Origin: Scilla litardierei
Taxonomy: Eukaryota > Streptophyta > Magnoliopsida > Asparagales > Asparagaceae
Direction of reading: 5' to 3'
Assembly (NCBI GenBank): GCA_030789695.1
Contig: CM061142.1
Location: forward strand, 141,455,637 to 141,519,636
DNA: 64,000 bases
Every line of letters begins with the position of its first letter. Positions within the stretch are counted from its first letter, which is position 1. The translations under genes were made by a program, and so were the position numbers. The notes below the pieces were generated by a model. That model was not told where the DNA came from and searched no databases. It saw only the letters and a program-made list of their open reading frames with translations. Positions 1-8,591 of this stretch are shown here, piece after piece.

Positions 1-228
1 AGAATTTTGAAAATGGGCGTTGTGTGGGGGGATTAGGTCAGAAATTCGAAATGAAAGGAGAGAGGGAGTGTAAATGATGGAGAGATTAATGGAGGAGGTG
101 GAGAGAGGGAGTATTGGAGGAGTGGAGGACGTGGGGGAGTGAAATCCGGCCGTTGGGGAGGAGGAGGAAGTGAAACGACGGCGGAGTGGGCGATCGGGCG
201 AGGGTGAATGCGAACGGGTGGTCGGGGG

Positions 229-240
229 GTATTTATAGGG
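229..240 (-). promoter_or_regulatory. TATA-like box of LTR fragment F0
   Basis: Minus strand reads CCCTATAAATA, just downstream of the palindrome array and upstream of a pyrimidine-rich leader. This is the usual place for an LTR core promoter. Prediction from position and sequence only. Confidence 0.45.
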
Positions 241-242
241 TT

Positions 243-577
243 TTAAGTCGAACCGATCGGGTGACTTGTCACCCGATCGGTTGACTGTTATGTCAAAAAT
301 TTTGCTGAAGAATTGCTACAGGCGAACCGGTCGGTTGACTTGTCAACCGATCGGTTGGCCGCTCCACTCATTTTCCCGAGAATTGAGGGTTGCTCACCTG
401 GTCGCCTCAACCGATCGGTTGATATTTTCCAAAACTTTCCCGAGAATTCTCCCCAGATCACCCGGTCTGTCACCCGGTCTCTCCATTCTTCACCCGATCG
501 GTTCATTTGGGGACAAATGCGGCTTGTATCTGATACATCCCAACCGATCGGTTGAGTTATCAACCGATCGGTTGGGG
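243..577. repeat. Palindrome array, ACCGATCGGT type
   Basis: About ten copies of AACCGATCGGTTGA-like or ACCCGATCGGTTG-like units occur, many in head-to-head pairs separated by a few bases (for example 248-286 and 540-577). Each core is a 10-bp palindrome. The same core recurs in the A-type and E-type LTRs although flanking sequence is unrelated. Confidence 0.8.
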
Positions 578-1640
578 CCTTGTTTCCTGCAAAAACCAAC
601 AGATTGTCTAAGTCCCTGAACGGATGTTCTTGCGGCTGATTTTATTTATAAAAATAGATAAAATAAATTCAAAAATAACACTAAAAAGTGGGGCAAAAGT
701 TTAGAGCATGGGTTGCTGACCGGCGCCCCGCTTGCGTCGCGGCGGCGCGGTGTCGTCTACCGCAAGTTTCACGGTTAGTGTAGGGTGCGGGAATATCGAA
801 CTCAGGGAGGCGAGGTTATGCTTGGGTCAGATAGGACCTAAATCACCCCGAGGGGCGAGCTAGCCCGAATCGGTGGTTGGTTGTCACGAAAGGAAATGAA
901 AGCGTATGAACAAAAAGAAAGTAAACCCGGGACTTTGGTTTCCGACCCGACGAGAGACTCTCGCCGCTACGGCCTACGGGTATGGATAGCGATCGGGATT
1001 AGGGTCTAATGGTGAGACGTTGCCTCTGAAAGTGGTACCGGCGTCCCATGGGCCCGATATTCCGGTCGGTGCCCAGGATGATACACCGGACTTCCCGGAT
1101 TCGATCAGTGGGCACTCCCGTGTCCATAAACACTGATCGATCCCGGGAGCACTAAGTCCGCAAGGATATCTCCCAACGTCTCATCCTGCCGCTCCCGCGT
1201 GCTAGGATTCGTCGTCTACGCTAAAGGCGTGAGCTTTGGCTAGGGAGTCAACCGCCAAGTTTATTCCCCCTTGGCCTGACGGTCAAAGGCGGTCTTTTTC
1301 CCGCCGATGACAATGAAACGCCCCGCGTAACCGTTAGATTCCTACTCCCTATCGATTTCCTAACCCTATGGACGCATCGGGAAGAGCCCCCGAAGGGGCT
1401 TCCACCAAAATCCCAGATTTGGGAACTACTCACAAAAATTCATGAAAAAGCAATCTAAATGAAATTTAACCGTTAGAATCATAATCAGACAATTGCAATG
1501 CGGAAGTAAAGGAGTAATAAAGACAATACTAAAAAATTAGAAAGATCTGAAAACTTACTTAAGAGTAACAATTACAGCCGTCACAAGGAAATAAAACAGT
1601 AAAAAAATACAACTCTCCCGTTTCTGGAACCCTAGGGGTC

Positions 1641-1652
1641 CTATATATAGAT
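1641..1652 (-). promoter_or_regulatory. TATA box of A1 LTR
   Basis: Minus strand CTATATATAGGACC lies directly downstream of the palindrome array. The same box is at 3320-3331 in the inverted A2 copy. Confidence 0.5.
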
Positions 1653-1659
1653 TTTCGGA

Positions 1660-2035
1660 TCAACCGATCGGGTGACAAGTCAACCGATCGGTTGATCCGT
1701 TACAGATAAATTACAGAAAACGGCGAGTTTTCACCCGATCTCACGAACCGATCGGGTGAGTTCTTGAGCGACCGGTTGGATCTTGGAGCAGTCGGGTGAA
1801 CCGGTCGGTTCGACGCCCCGTGTCTTCAGCTCTTTTTCTCAGCTACAGATGAACCGATCGGGTGAGAGTCACCCGATCGGTTGGAATTCTGCTCGAAAAG
1901 ACAGAGAACAGCCGCCCGCAGAACCGGTCTGTGAACCGGTCGGGTGACTTCTTTGTGAGCTGCGGTAGCGACCGGTTGGTGCACGCGTGCATCACCCGAT
2001 CGGTTGGAGATGACCAACCGACCGGGTGAGGGGCT
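1660..2035. repeat. Palindrome array in A1 LTR U3
   Basis: Repeated ACCGATCGG and ACCGGTCGG cores, often in facing pairs spaced by 3-8 bases, fill this part of U3 just upstream (minus strand) of the TATA box. Confidence 0.8.
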
Positions 2036-2274
2036 GAAAGATGAATACTTCGCCGTTTGACCCCCTGGATCACGCGTGACTTCTCCCGTTGCTCCGGGGA
2101 CTTGGGATATCATCGTAAAAGGTCCCCTACGTGGTCGAACTCCTGTAATCATGGACAAACAAAGAAAAGTGAAAGAAAACGGGAAAACATACGAAAACGA
2201 ATAAGAGACGGCGGAAAACACGGAGAAACACAAACGAAAACGTGCGTGAATATATGAAATATAGACGCACGTCA

Positions 2275-3025
2275 AAATCCCCCAAGCTGAACTCTTCCTC
2301 GTCCTCGAGGAAGACGAGTGAGAGTAGGAGCTCGGAAGGGAAAAATAGAGAGGAAGAAGGAAGAAGAAAACTCTAAGCCCTAGATCGTCCATCAGAGCCA
2401 TCAAAATCAAAAACGACACACCTAGCAAGCGAACGCCAAATCACACCACTAAACCTAGGAAAGCGAGTCCAAATAAGTGTCGTGGGTCCATGCAGTGAAG
2501 CGCGAGTGAGCGTGGCCGTGTGCTAGCAAATGGTGAAGCTTTCTACGATGTGCAATGAGGCTCGATATACACAAATCCAAGATATGACCCAAATATCGAA
2601 TCGAATTGAATTAAGCGGCGAATATAAGTTCAAGCATGCATGAGAATAGAGAGAATAGAAGCGTATCATGCATCGGGGACTCCACAACTAGGGTTAAGGA
2701 AATCACGCCACTATAGCCTAGATACTAGCTAAAAGGTTCCCAAGCCAAGTGTTCTCGATAACGACGGGGGTTGAGATGATGTGGAGAAGAACACTCGGTG
2801 CAAATTCTCGCCTTCCCTTTATTCTTGGCAAGTATGAAAATATTCACACGGGAATTTTTTTGGGTTTTGGGTATTTGCATATTTTTTTTGGCTGTTTTGC
2901 TATACAATCTTTTTCTTTTCTTTTCTCTTTTTTTTTGGATTTTTGGGATAATGGCTATACACATGTGTACTCTCCCAAGTGGGAGAACGGTACACGACGA
3001 GGGGATTTGCACCAAGTAAACCGGT
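2275..3025 (-). mobile_element. A1 internal remnant (3' non-coding part, with polypurine tract)
   Basis: The polypurine tract is at 2275-2291 (minus strand CAGCTTGGGGGATTT). The rest matches, in inverse orientation, the 3' non-coding region of A2 at about 6880-7634, including a conserved CTCCCAAGTGGGAG palindrome near 2978-2993. Everything further 5' in A1 (gag, PBS, 5' LTR) is missing because the sequence switches orientation at about 3026. The 131-aa and 127-aa open frames here lie in low-complexity sequence and are not credible genes. Confidence 0.75.
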
Positions 3026-3050
3026 TCTCCCAAGTGGGAGAACCGGTTCT
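3026..3050. other. Fold-back junction with palindromic filler
   Basis: Here the A1 internal sequence (minus) changes into A2 LTR sequence (plus). Between them lies TTCTCCCAAGTGGGAGAA, flanked by ACCGG on the left and CCGGT on the right, so the junction is itself a palindrome. The 14-bp centre also occurs about 45 bp upstream in A1. This looks like a template-switch or templated-insertion scar. Confidence 0.65.
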
Positions 3051-3087
3051 GCGGGCGGCTGTTCTCTGTCTTTTCGAGCAGAATTCC

Positions 3088-3310
3088 AACCGATCGGGTG
3101 ACTCTCACCCGATCGGTTCATCTGTAGCTGAGAAAAAGAGCTGAAGACACGGGGCGTCGAACCGACCGGTTCACCCGACTGCTCCAAGATCCAACCGGTC
3201 GCTCAAGAACTCACCCGATCGGTTCGTGAGATCGAGTGAAAACTCGCCGTTTTCTGTAATTTATCTGTAACGGATCAACCGATCGGTTGACTTGTCACCC
3301 GATCGGTTGA
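3088..3310. repeat. Palindrome array in A2 5' LTR
   Basis: ACCGATCGG and ACCGGTCGG cores in facing pairs, ending about ten bases before the TATA box at 3320. Confidence 0.75.
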
Positions 3311-3319
3311 TCCGAAAAT

Positions 3320-3331
3320 CTATATATAGGA
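3320..3331 (+). promoter_or_regulatory. TATA box of A2 5' LTR
   Basis: CTATATATAGG follows the palindrome array. It should be the core promoter for A2 transcription if the truncated LTR is still active. Confidence 0.5.
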
Positions 3332-4259
3332 CCCCTAGGGTTCCAGAAACGGGAGAGTTGTATTTTTTTACTGTTTTATTTCCTTGTGACGGCTGTAATT
3401 GTTACTCTTAAGTAAGTTTTCAGATCTTTCTAATTTTTTAGTATTGTCTTTATTACTCCTTTACTTCCGCATTGCAATTGTCTGATTATGATTCTAACGG
3501 TTAAATTTCATTTAGATTGCTTTTTCATGAATTTTTGTGAGTAGTTCCCAAATCTGGGATTTTGGTGGAAGCCCCTTCGGGGGCTCTTCCCGATGTGTCC
3601 ATAGGGTTAGGAAATCGATAGGGAGTAGGAATCTAACGGTTACGCGGGGCGTTTCATTGTCATCGGCAGGAAAAAGACCGCCTTTGACCGTCGGGCCAAG
3701 GGGGAATAAACTTGGCGGTTGACTCCCTAGCCAAAGCTCACGCCTTTAGCGTAGACGACGAATCCTAGCACGCGGGAGCGGCAGGATGAGACGTTGGGAG
3801 ATATCGTTGCGGACGTAGTGCTCCCGGGATCGATCAGTGTTTATGGACACGGGAGTGCCCACTGATCGAATCCGGGAAGTCCGGTGTATCATCCTGGGTA
3901 CCGACCGGAATATCGGGCCCATGGGACGCCGGTACCACTTTCAGAGGCAACGTCTCACCATTAGACCCTAATCCCGATCGCTATCCATACCCGTAGGCCG
4001 TAGCGGCGAGAGTCTCTCGTCAGGTCGGAAACCAAAGTCCCGGGTTTACTTTCTTTTTGTTCATACGCTTTCATTTCCTTTCGTGACAACCAACCACCGA
4101 TTCGGGCTAGCTCGCCCCTCGGGGTGATTTAGGTCCTATCTGACCCAAGCATAACCTCGCCTCCCTGAGTTCGATATTCCCGCACCCTACACTAACCGTG
4201 AAACTTGCGATAGACGACACCGCGCCGCCGCGACGCAAGCGGGGCGCCGGTCAAGTTTT

Positions 4260-4277
4260 TGGCGCCGTTGCCGGGGA
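4260..4277 (+). other. Primer-binding site of A2 (tRNA-Asp type)
   Basis: TGGCGCCGTTGCCGGGGA directly follows the LTR. It is complementary to the 3' end expected for plant tRNA-Asp, the primer typical of Athila-like Ty3/gypsy elements. Confidence 0.9.
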
Positions 4278-4481
4278 GGCGTTCGGTTTGATATTAGCTT
4301 AGCTTGGGTTCGTTAGACTACGCATAAAAACAAAAAAAAATATTTTTTTAAAAAAAATATATATTCAATAACCAAGAAATTTTCCCCCCACCATTATATT
4401 ATCTTTTTGTTATTCTCTTGTACTATTGACGCTCCTCTCTAGTTTTCTTATTTTTGTTATCCAGGTATCTTTGGTATAATC

Positions 4482-5450
4482 ATGTGGAGATCAAATTTTG
4501 ATGCTCAGGTGGGAGGATATGATCCTTATTCGGTTGTGGTTTGTGAGACTTGTGGGATGGCGAGGCACATGTATTATGATTGCCCATTTACGCTTGAGAG
4601 CCTCCCCCTACATCAAAGCCAAACATTTCCCCACAACCATTACCCAAACACCTCCCATCCATTTCCTCAACCTTATATCCCTCCACCAACACAAGAAGAA
4701 TCAAGCCTCGTGTCTCTCCTTGAAAGTGCCATGTTTAACCAAGGCCAAATATTACAAAACTTAATGGCACCAACCACCGAGCCTACCACGAGGAGAGGGG
4801 ATGAAGGAGAGGATGTACCCACTTTCATGGTTGAGACCACCATCTCATCGGCCGCCATAGACACATCTCATGCCGATGCCCCAATTTTCCCACACTACCA
4901 CTTGGATGACGAAGAATTTTTTGATGATGATAGTGAGGATGGGGAGATTTCTCTAGGATCTGTGGGAGAGACTTTTCATCTTTATTTGGATACCTCATAT
5001 GAGTCCTATGAGAGCACCGAGGAGACCATAAAGCTTATGCATACCGGCGAGGAGGATGTGTGTGAGGACGATGACACCACGACCACATACGAGTGGTCCA
5101 CTCCACATCCACCTCCACAGCCATCTCTGTCACAGCTTCCTCCTAGGTCGGCGGTCAACCATGAGGATGTCATTCAGGACATCGGGCAGATGGTGGAGCA
5201 TGAGCATATCATCGAGGAGGATGTGCATGAGGGCTTGGACACGATGGTCCACTCCATGGAGCCTGAGCCACATCTACCTCTACCGTCGCTCTCCACTTCT
5301 TCTGCGGCTGAGCATCTACTTGAGCATATTGTCCCTATTCAGGGAGATTTTCATACTCACTCTCACTCCACATTTGAGTCTCGCTTTTCACGTCCTATTT
5401 CTTTAGACTCATATATTTTTGACACGCCATATTTCTCGCAGGACACATGA
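4482..5450 (+). CDS. A2 ORF: zinc-knuckle, acidic-linker protein of a non-autonomous element
   Basis: This frame encodes 322 residues starting about 200 bp after the PBS. A CCHC zinc knuckle (C-x2-C-x4-H-x4-C, residues about 21-34) sits near the N-terminus, instead of near the C-terminus as in a normal Gag. A proline-rich segment follows, then a long stretch rich in Asp and Glu (residues about 135-260) and an IQGDFH motif (about residue 288). There is no capsid-like Gag domain, protease or RT. The frame stops at TGA 5448-5450, but the same frame continues to 5843 with sequence conserved in elements E and T. The product is probably an RNA-binding packaging factor, but that is inference. The related E element has a decayed copy on the minus strand at 62835-63386. 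Confidence 0.7.
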   Translation: MWRSNFDAQVGGYDPYSVVVCETCGMARHMYYDCPFTLESLPLHQSQTFPHNHYPNTSHPFPQPYIPPPTQEESSLVSLLESAMFNQGQILQNLMAPTTEPTTRRGDEGEDVPTFMVETTISSAAIDTSHADAPIFPHYHLDDEEFFDDDSEDGEISLGSVGETFHLYLDTSYESYESTEETIKLMHTGEEDVCEDDDTTTTYEWSTPHPPPQPSLSQLPPRSAVNHEDVIQDIGQMVEHEHIIEEDVHEGLDTMVHSMEPEPHLPLPSLSTSSAAEHLLEHIVPIQGDFHTHSHSTFESRFSRPISLDSYIFDTPYFSQDT

Positions 5451-5843
5451 TCTACTTCCCTTGAGGTATGCTACGGTGCGTCACCACCTGGAGAGCCACT
5501 TCTCATGGAGAGCGAGAATTCGGTCGTCACTAGTACAGAGGATAGCGACCCATTCTCAGGGAGTATTCGTCACCCGTTTATTATTTTTCCATCTTATGTC
5601 GACGATTATCTTTGGGATACATTTATTTCGGGAAATAATTTCTTGCCATGGACTAATGCACCTCGTCCTTTGCAGGTCACAGGTGGACACCTACGAGGGA
5701 TGCTTGGAGGTGCATTGCTTGGGTCCATTGGCACATGTGGCACAGCGCTTCTAGCGGAGCCACAGAAGGAGCAGTTAGAGCAGCTACCTGCCCCACTCCA
5801 GATCTTGGATCCGCCTATGCTCAGGTGTATCCTAATCCAGTAG
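5451..5843 (+). pseudogene. In-frame 3' continuation of the A2 ORF (conserved C-terminal domain)
   Basis: After the TGA the same frame stays open to 5843 and includes a methionine at 5505. Its product carries LGGALLGS and QLPAPLQILDPP, which align with E (62033-62368) and with T (29437-30198). In T the corresponding region is joined to the upstream protein without this stop. The same TGA context is present in E. The segment is therefore the C-terminal part of one ancestral protein, now expressed only by readthrough or re-initiation, or not at all. Confidence 0.65.
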
Positions 5844-7619
5844 TGTAAAAATTTACTGCTTTCTAGTTTAGATTTGAATAATCTCGTCTCCTCTCATTAG
5901 TGAGGGGAGCGTATCTAGGGTTTGCTTTTGCATCATAATAACCCATCATGTCGTGCCCTTCTATCATTTCACCCTCATCCTCTTCCGAGGAGAATGAGCA
6001 CACCGTCTCTCCTGCATTTTGATTTCTTTCTTTTCTTTTCCGATCTTTCCCTTGCATATTTTTGCATCACATTGATCATATCATTTCGCTGGCATTGTCA
6101 TGTTCAGCTTGGGGGAAATCGACTTTTGTGTGCATGTTTTCGTGTGTCATTGTTGTGTGTCTGTGTCTATGTGTTCTTTTGTCGTGTTTTATATCTTTTA
6201 TTTTAGTGTTTCTTTTTCTTTATTTTTTATTTTCGCTCATGTGTTTTTCGTGTTTTTCATTTTTTGTGTCGGTGTGTAACTCCCCCCCATTTTCATTGCC
6301 CTCCCGTATTCACTACTATTGCAATGAGGACAATGCAAGTTTCAGCTTGGGGGAGTCGCACTTCGTGCGTCATTTGTCTCTTTTTCTTCGTTATTTGAGT
6401 CGTTTTTCTTCGTGTTTTTCTTTTTCTTTTTCTTTTCTTCTTTTTATCTCTCTCTCCTAGAGATGACACCATATGATGAATTGCCACAAAATCACACACA
6501 CACCTAGCATGGCATCGATAATCACATTCACTAACCCTAGGATATCGAGTCCTCTTGCATTTCATGCATCGTGGGTCCACTTAGCTTTCTTGTGAGTCGT
6601 GTGTCGTGACTAGCATTTGGTGTGCTTCTACCTTGTGATTATGTTTTATATACCTATCCTTGGTTTACCCCTAGATTATCATGCTTCGATTTGAATATGC
6701 GGTATTTGCTTCTACTATCTGCTTCTATATGCATGCTATATTTATATCGTATATTTCAATTCGCATGTGTCGGGATTCCACAAACAAGGACTAGGATAAC
6801 ACATTTAGCCTATGCTCTGATTAGCGAGAAATATCTCATTTGTCCAAGTGTTTAGAATCCGATTTCATTTTTATTTTACTTGGTGCAAATCCCCTCGTCG
6901 TGTACTGTTCTCCCACTTGGGAGAGTACACATGTAAATATCCCAATTCCCAAAAATTCAAAAAAAAGGAGAAAAGAAAAGAAAAACCCAAAAAGATGAGA
7001 AATGAAAAGAAAAGAAAAAAAATACAAATACCCAAAACCCAAAAAAATTCCAGTGTGAATATTTTTTCCTACTTGCCGAGAATAAAGGGAAGGCGAGAAT
7101 TTGCACCGAGTGTTCTACTCCACATCTTCTCAACTTCCATCGTTTTCGAAAACACTTGGCATAGGGACCTTCTAGCGATTACCTAGGCTATAGTGTGGTG
7201 ATTTCCTAGTCCCTAGCTGTGGAGTCCCCGATGCATGATACGCTTCTATTCTTATACTCTTCTCATGCATGCTTGAGCTCTATATATTCACCGCTTAATT
7301 CGAATCGAATCGATATTTGGGTCATTTCTTGGATTTGTGTATATCGAGCTTTATTGCACAATGTAGATAGTGACACCGTCTGCTAACACATGACCACACT
7401 CACTCGCGCTTCACCGCGTGGGCCCACGACATTTGTCTGGACTCGTATTCCTTAGTTTAGTGATGTGATTTGGTGTTTGCTTACTTGGTGTGTCGTTTTC
7501 GATTTTGTTGGCCCTGACGGGCGATCTAGGATATAGAGTTTTATTTTTCTCTCTTTCTCTCTATTTTCTCCCTCCGAGCCCCTACTCTCACTCGTCTTCC
7601 TCGAGGACGAGGAAGAGTT
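5844..7619 (+). other. A2 3' non-coding region
   Basis: No credible gene is present. The region has T-rich tracts, two extra purine tracts that resemble the polypurine tract (about 6105-6116 and 6341-6355), a hairpin-plus-purine motif (6321-6356) and a conserved CTCCCACTTGGGAG palindrome (about 6910-6925). The last third matches A1 2290-3020 in inverse orientation. The open frames 5922-6206, 6062-6460 and 7490-7807 are low-complexity and appear only in this copy. Confidence 0.6.
6321..6356 (+). other. Internal hairpin plus PPT-like motif
   Basis: CAATGAGGACAATG is followed by TTTCAGCTTGGGGGAG. The same arrangement occurs in E (61594-61629, minus) and T (29301-29337, minus), where the first part forms CATTG-AGGR-CAATG. 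The purine tract copies the true PPT of A2 (7620-7634). Similar motifs are typical of plant Athila and Tat elements between pol and the PPT. Confidence 0.6.
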
Positions 7620-7634
7620 CAGCTTGGGGGATTT
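7620..7634 (+). other. Polypurine tract of A2
   Basis: CAGCTTGGGGGATTT directly precedes the LTR start TGACGTGCG at 7635. It is the expected plus-strand primer for reverse transcription. Confidence 0.85.
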
Positions 7635-8045
7635 TGACGTGCGTTTATATTTCATATATTTGCGCACGTTTTCTTCCGTGTTTTTCCGTATTTTACAGCC
7701 GTCTTTTATTCGTTTTCGTGTGTTTTCTTGTTTTCTTTCACTTTTCCATGTTTTTCGTGTTTTGCAGGAACTTACAGCATTTGGGACATAAAACGATGAT
7801 ATCATGAGTCCCCTGAGCAACGGGAGGGGTCACGCGTGATCCATGGGGTCAAACGACCAAGATTGCCACTTTTCAGCCCCCACCCGATCGGTTGGACACA
7901 GCCAACCGATCGGGTGATGCACGCGTGCACGATCCGGACTGAAGTTGGAGCAAAGTGCAAAGTCAACCGACCGGTTCGCCGACCGGTTCATCCCAACAAA
8001 GTTCTCGGGAAGTTGGAGCTTAATTCCAACCGATCGGGTGATATC
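7635..8045 (+). mobile_element. A2 3' LTR, truncated at an inversion point
   Basis: The LTR starts TGACGTGCG after the PPT and continues through U3 with several ACCGATCGG palindromes (from 7882). At about 8045, in the centre of a near-perfect palindrome (8026-8068), the sequence turns into the minus-strand version of an A-type LTR. R and U5 are lost. Confidence 0.75.
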
Positions 8046-8452
8046 TCACCCGATCGGTTGGAATTCTGCTCGAAAAGACAGAGAACAGCCGCCCGCAGAA
8101 CCGGTCTGTGAACCGGTCGGGTGACTTCTTTGTGAGCTGCGGTAGCGACCGGTTGGTGCACGCGTGCATCACCCGATCGGTTGGAGATGACCAACCGACC
8201 GGGTGAGGGGCTGAAAGATGAATACTTCGCCGTTTGACCCCCTGGATCACGCGTGACTTCTCCCGTTGCTCCGGGGACTTGGGATATCATCGTAAAAGGT
8301 CCCCTACGTGGTCGAACTCCTGCAATCATGGACAAACAAAGAAAAGTGAAAGAAAACGGGAAAACATACGAAAACGAATAAGAGACGGCGGAAAACACGG
8401 AGAAACATAAAAGAAAACGTGCGTGAATATATGAAATATAGACGCACGTCAG
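8046..8452 (-). mobile_element. A3 3' LTR, U3 start only (minus)
   Basis: Read on the minus strand, this is the first 407 bp of an A-type LTR, starting TGACGTGCG at 8452. It is nearly identical to 1868-2274 of A1. It ends at the palindrome shared with the A2 LTR, so A2 and A3 are joined head to head by their 3' LTR starts. Confidence 0.75.
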
Positions 8453-8591
8453 TTGCCTCCCATGAAGCGCACTTGTTTAACGTCGTTGGCTCGACGCCCG
8501 CAAGTGATGTTCACGGTGGTTGATACGGGTGATGCCCGAAGTTTGGCATCTCTTCTTCATTGGAGCTCACGGCCTTTGGAGTAGTCAGTGG
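8453..8591 (-). other. A3 post-pol remnant directly abutting the LTR
   Basis: On the minus strand this short region contains a sequence of the kind found after pol in plant Athila and Tat elements (around GACGTTAAACAAGTGCGCTT, then GGGAGGCAAC). The whole RT-RNaseH-INT segment is missing between the protease ORF and this motif. The usual GGGGG polypurine tract is also missing, and GGGAGGCAAC touches the LTR start exactly. Confidence 0.55.

Larger units (their letters stand above)
1..716 (-). mobile_element. LTR fragment F0 (minus orientation, left end outside window)
   Basis: This stretch reads as part of an LTR on the minus strand. It holds an array of GATCGG palindromes (243-577) followed on the minus strand by a TATA-like box (229-240) and a CT-rich leader-like tract (1-225). 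The sequence outside the palindromes does not resemble the neighbouring A-type LTR, so it is a different family. Positions 600-716 hold an AT-rich flank in which I recognise nothing. No LTR end or target duplication can be seen. The small open frames on both strands here arise from the repeats. Confidence 0.5.
717..2274 (-). mobile_element. A1: complete 3' LTR of an Athila-like element
   Basis: On the minus strand the LTR starts TGACGTGCG at 2274 and ends GGTCA at 717. The start is preceded on that strand by a purine tract (2275-2291), which marks it as a 3' LTR. Its inverted copy ends at 4253 next to a primer-binding site, confirming the 3' boundary. The LTR carries a palindrome array (1660-2035), a TATA box (1641-1652) and a long downstream part with the terms shared by all A-type copies. 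Length is 1558 bp. The left flank (712-716, GTTGC) cannot be matched to a target duplication because the other end was lost in the fold-back. Confidence 0.85.
3044..4253 (+). mobile_element. A2: truncated 5' LTR (plus)
   Basis: This is the inverted counterpart of 717-about 1920 in A1. It ends GCCGGTCA at 4253, seven bases before the primer-binding site. The first part of the LTR (U3 start) is missing because of the fold-back junction. Palindromes (3088-3310) and a TATA box (3320-3331) remain, so the promoter region is largely kept. Confidence 0.8.

Noticed and set aside
266..619. Open frames over the GATCGG arrays (also at 1843-2428, 7836-8398 and 21011-21560)
   Set aside because: Repeated STDRL and NRSV peptides come from the DNA palindromes in LTRs and occur on both strands.
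717..4253. A large foldback transposon or MITE with terminal inverted repeats
   Set aside because: The inverted arms are LTRs with PBS and PPT features, and no target duplication surrounds the pair.
4260..4277. tRNA gene fragments at the primer-binding sites
   Set aside because: Only the 18-base (or 12-base) complement to the tRNA 3' end is present, with no cloverleaf around it.
5922..6460. Secreted or membrane proteins encoded in the T-rich region of A2
   Set aside because: Hydrophobic peptides result from poly-T tracts. There is no matching frame in E.
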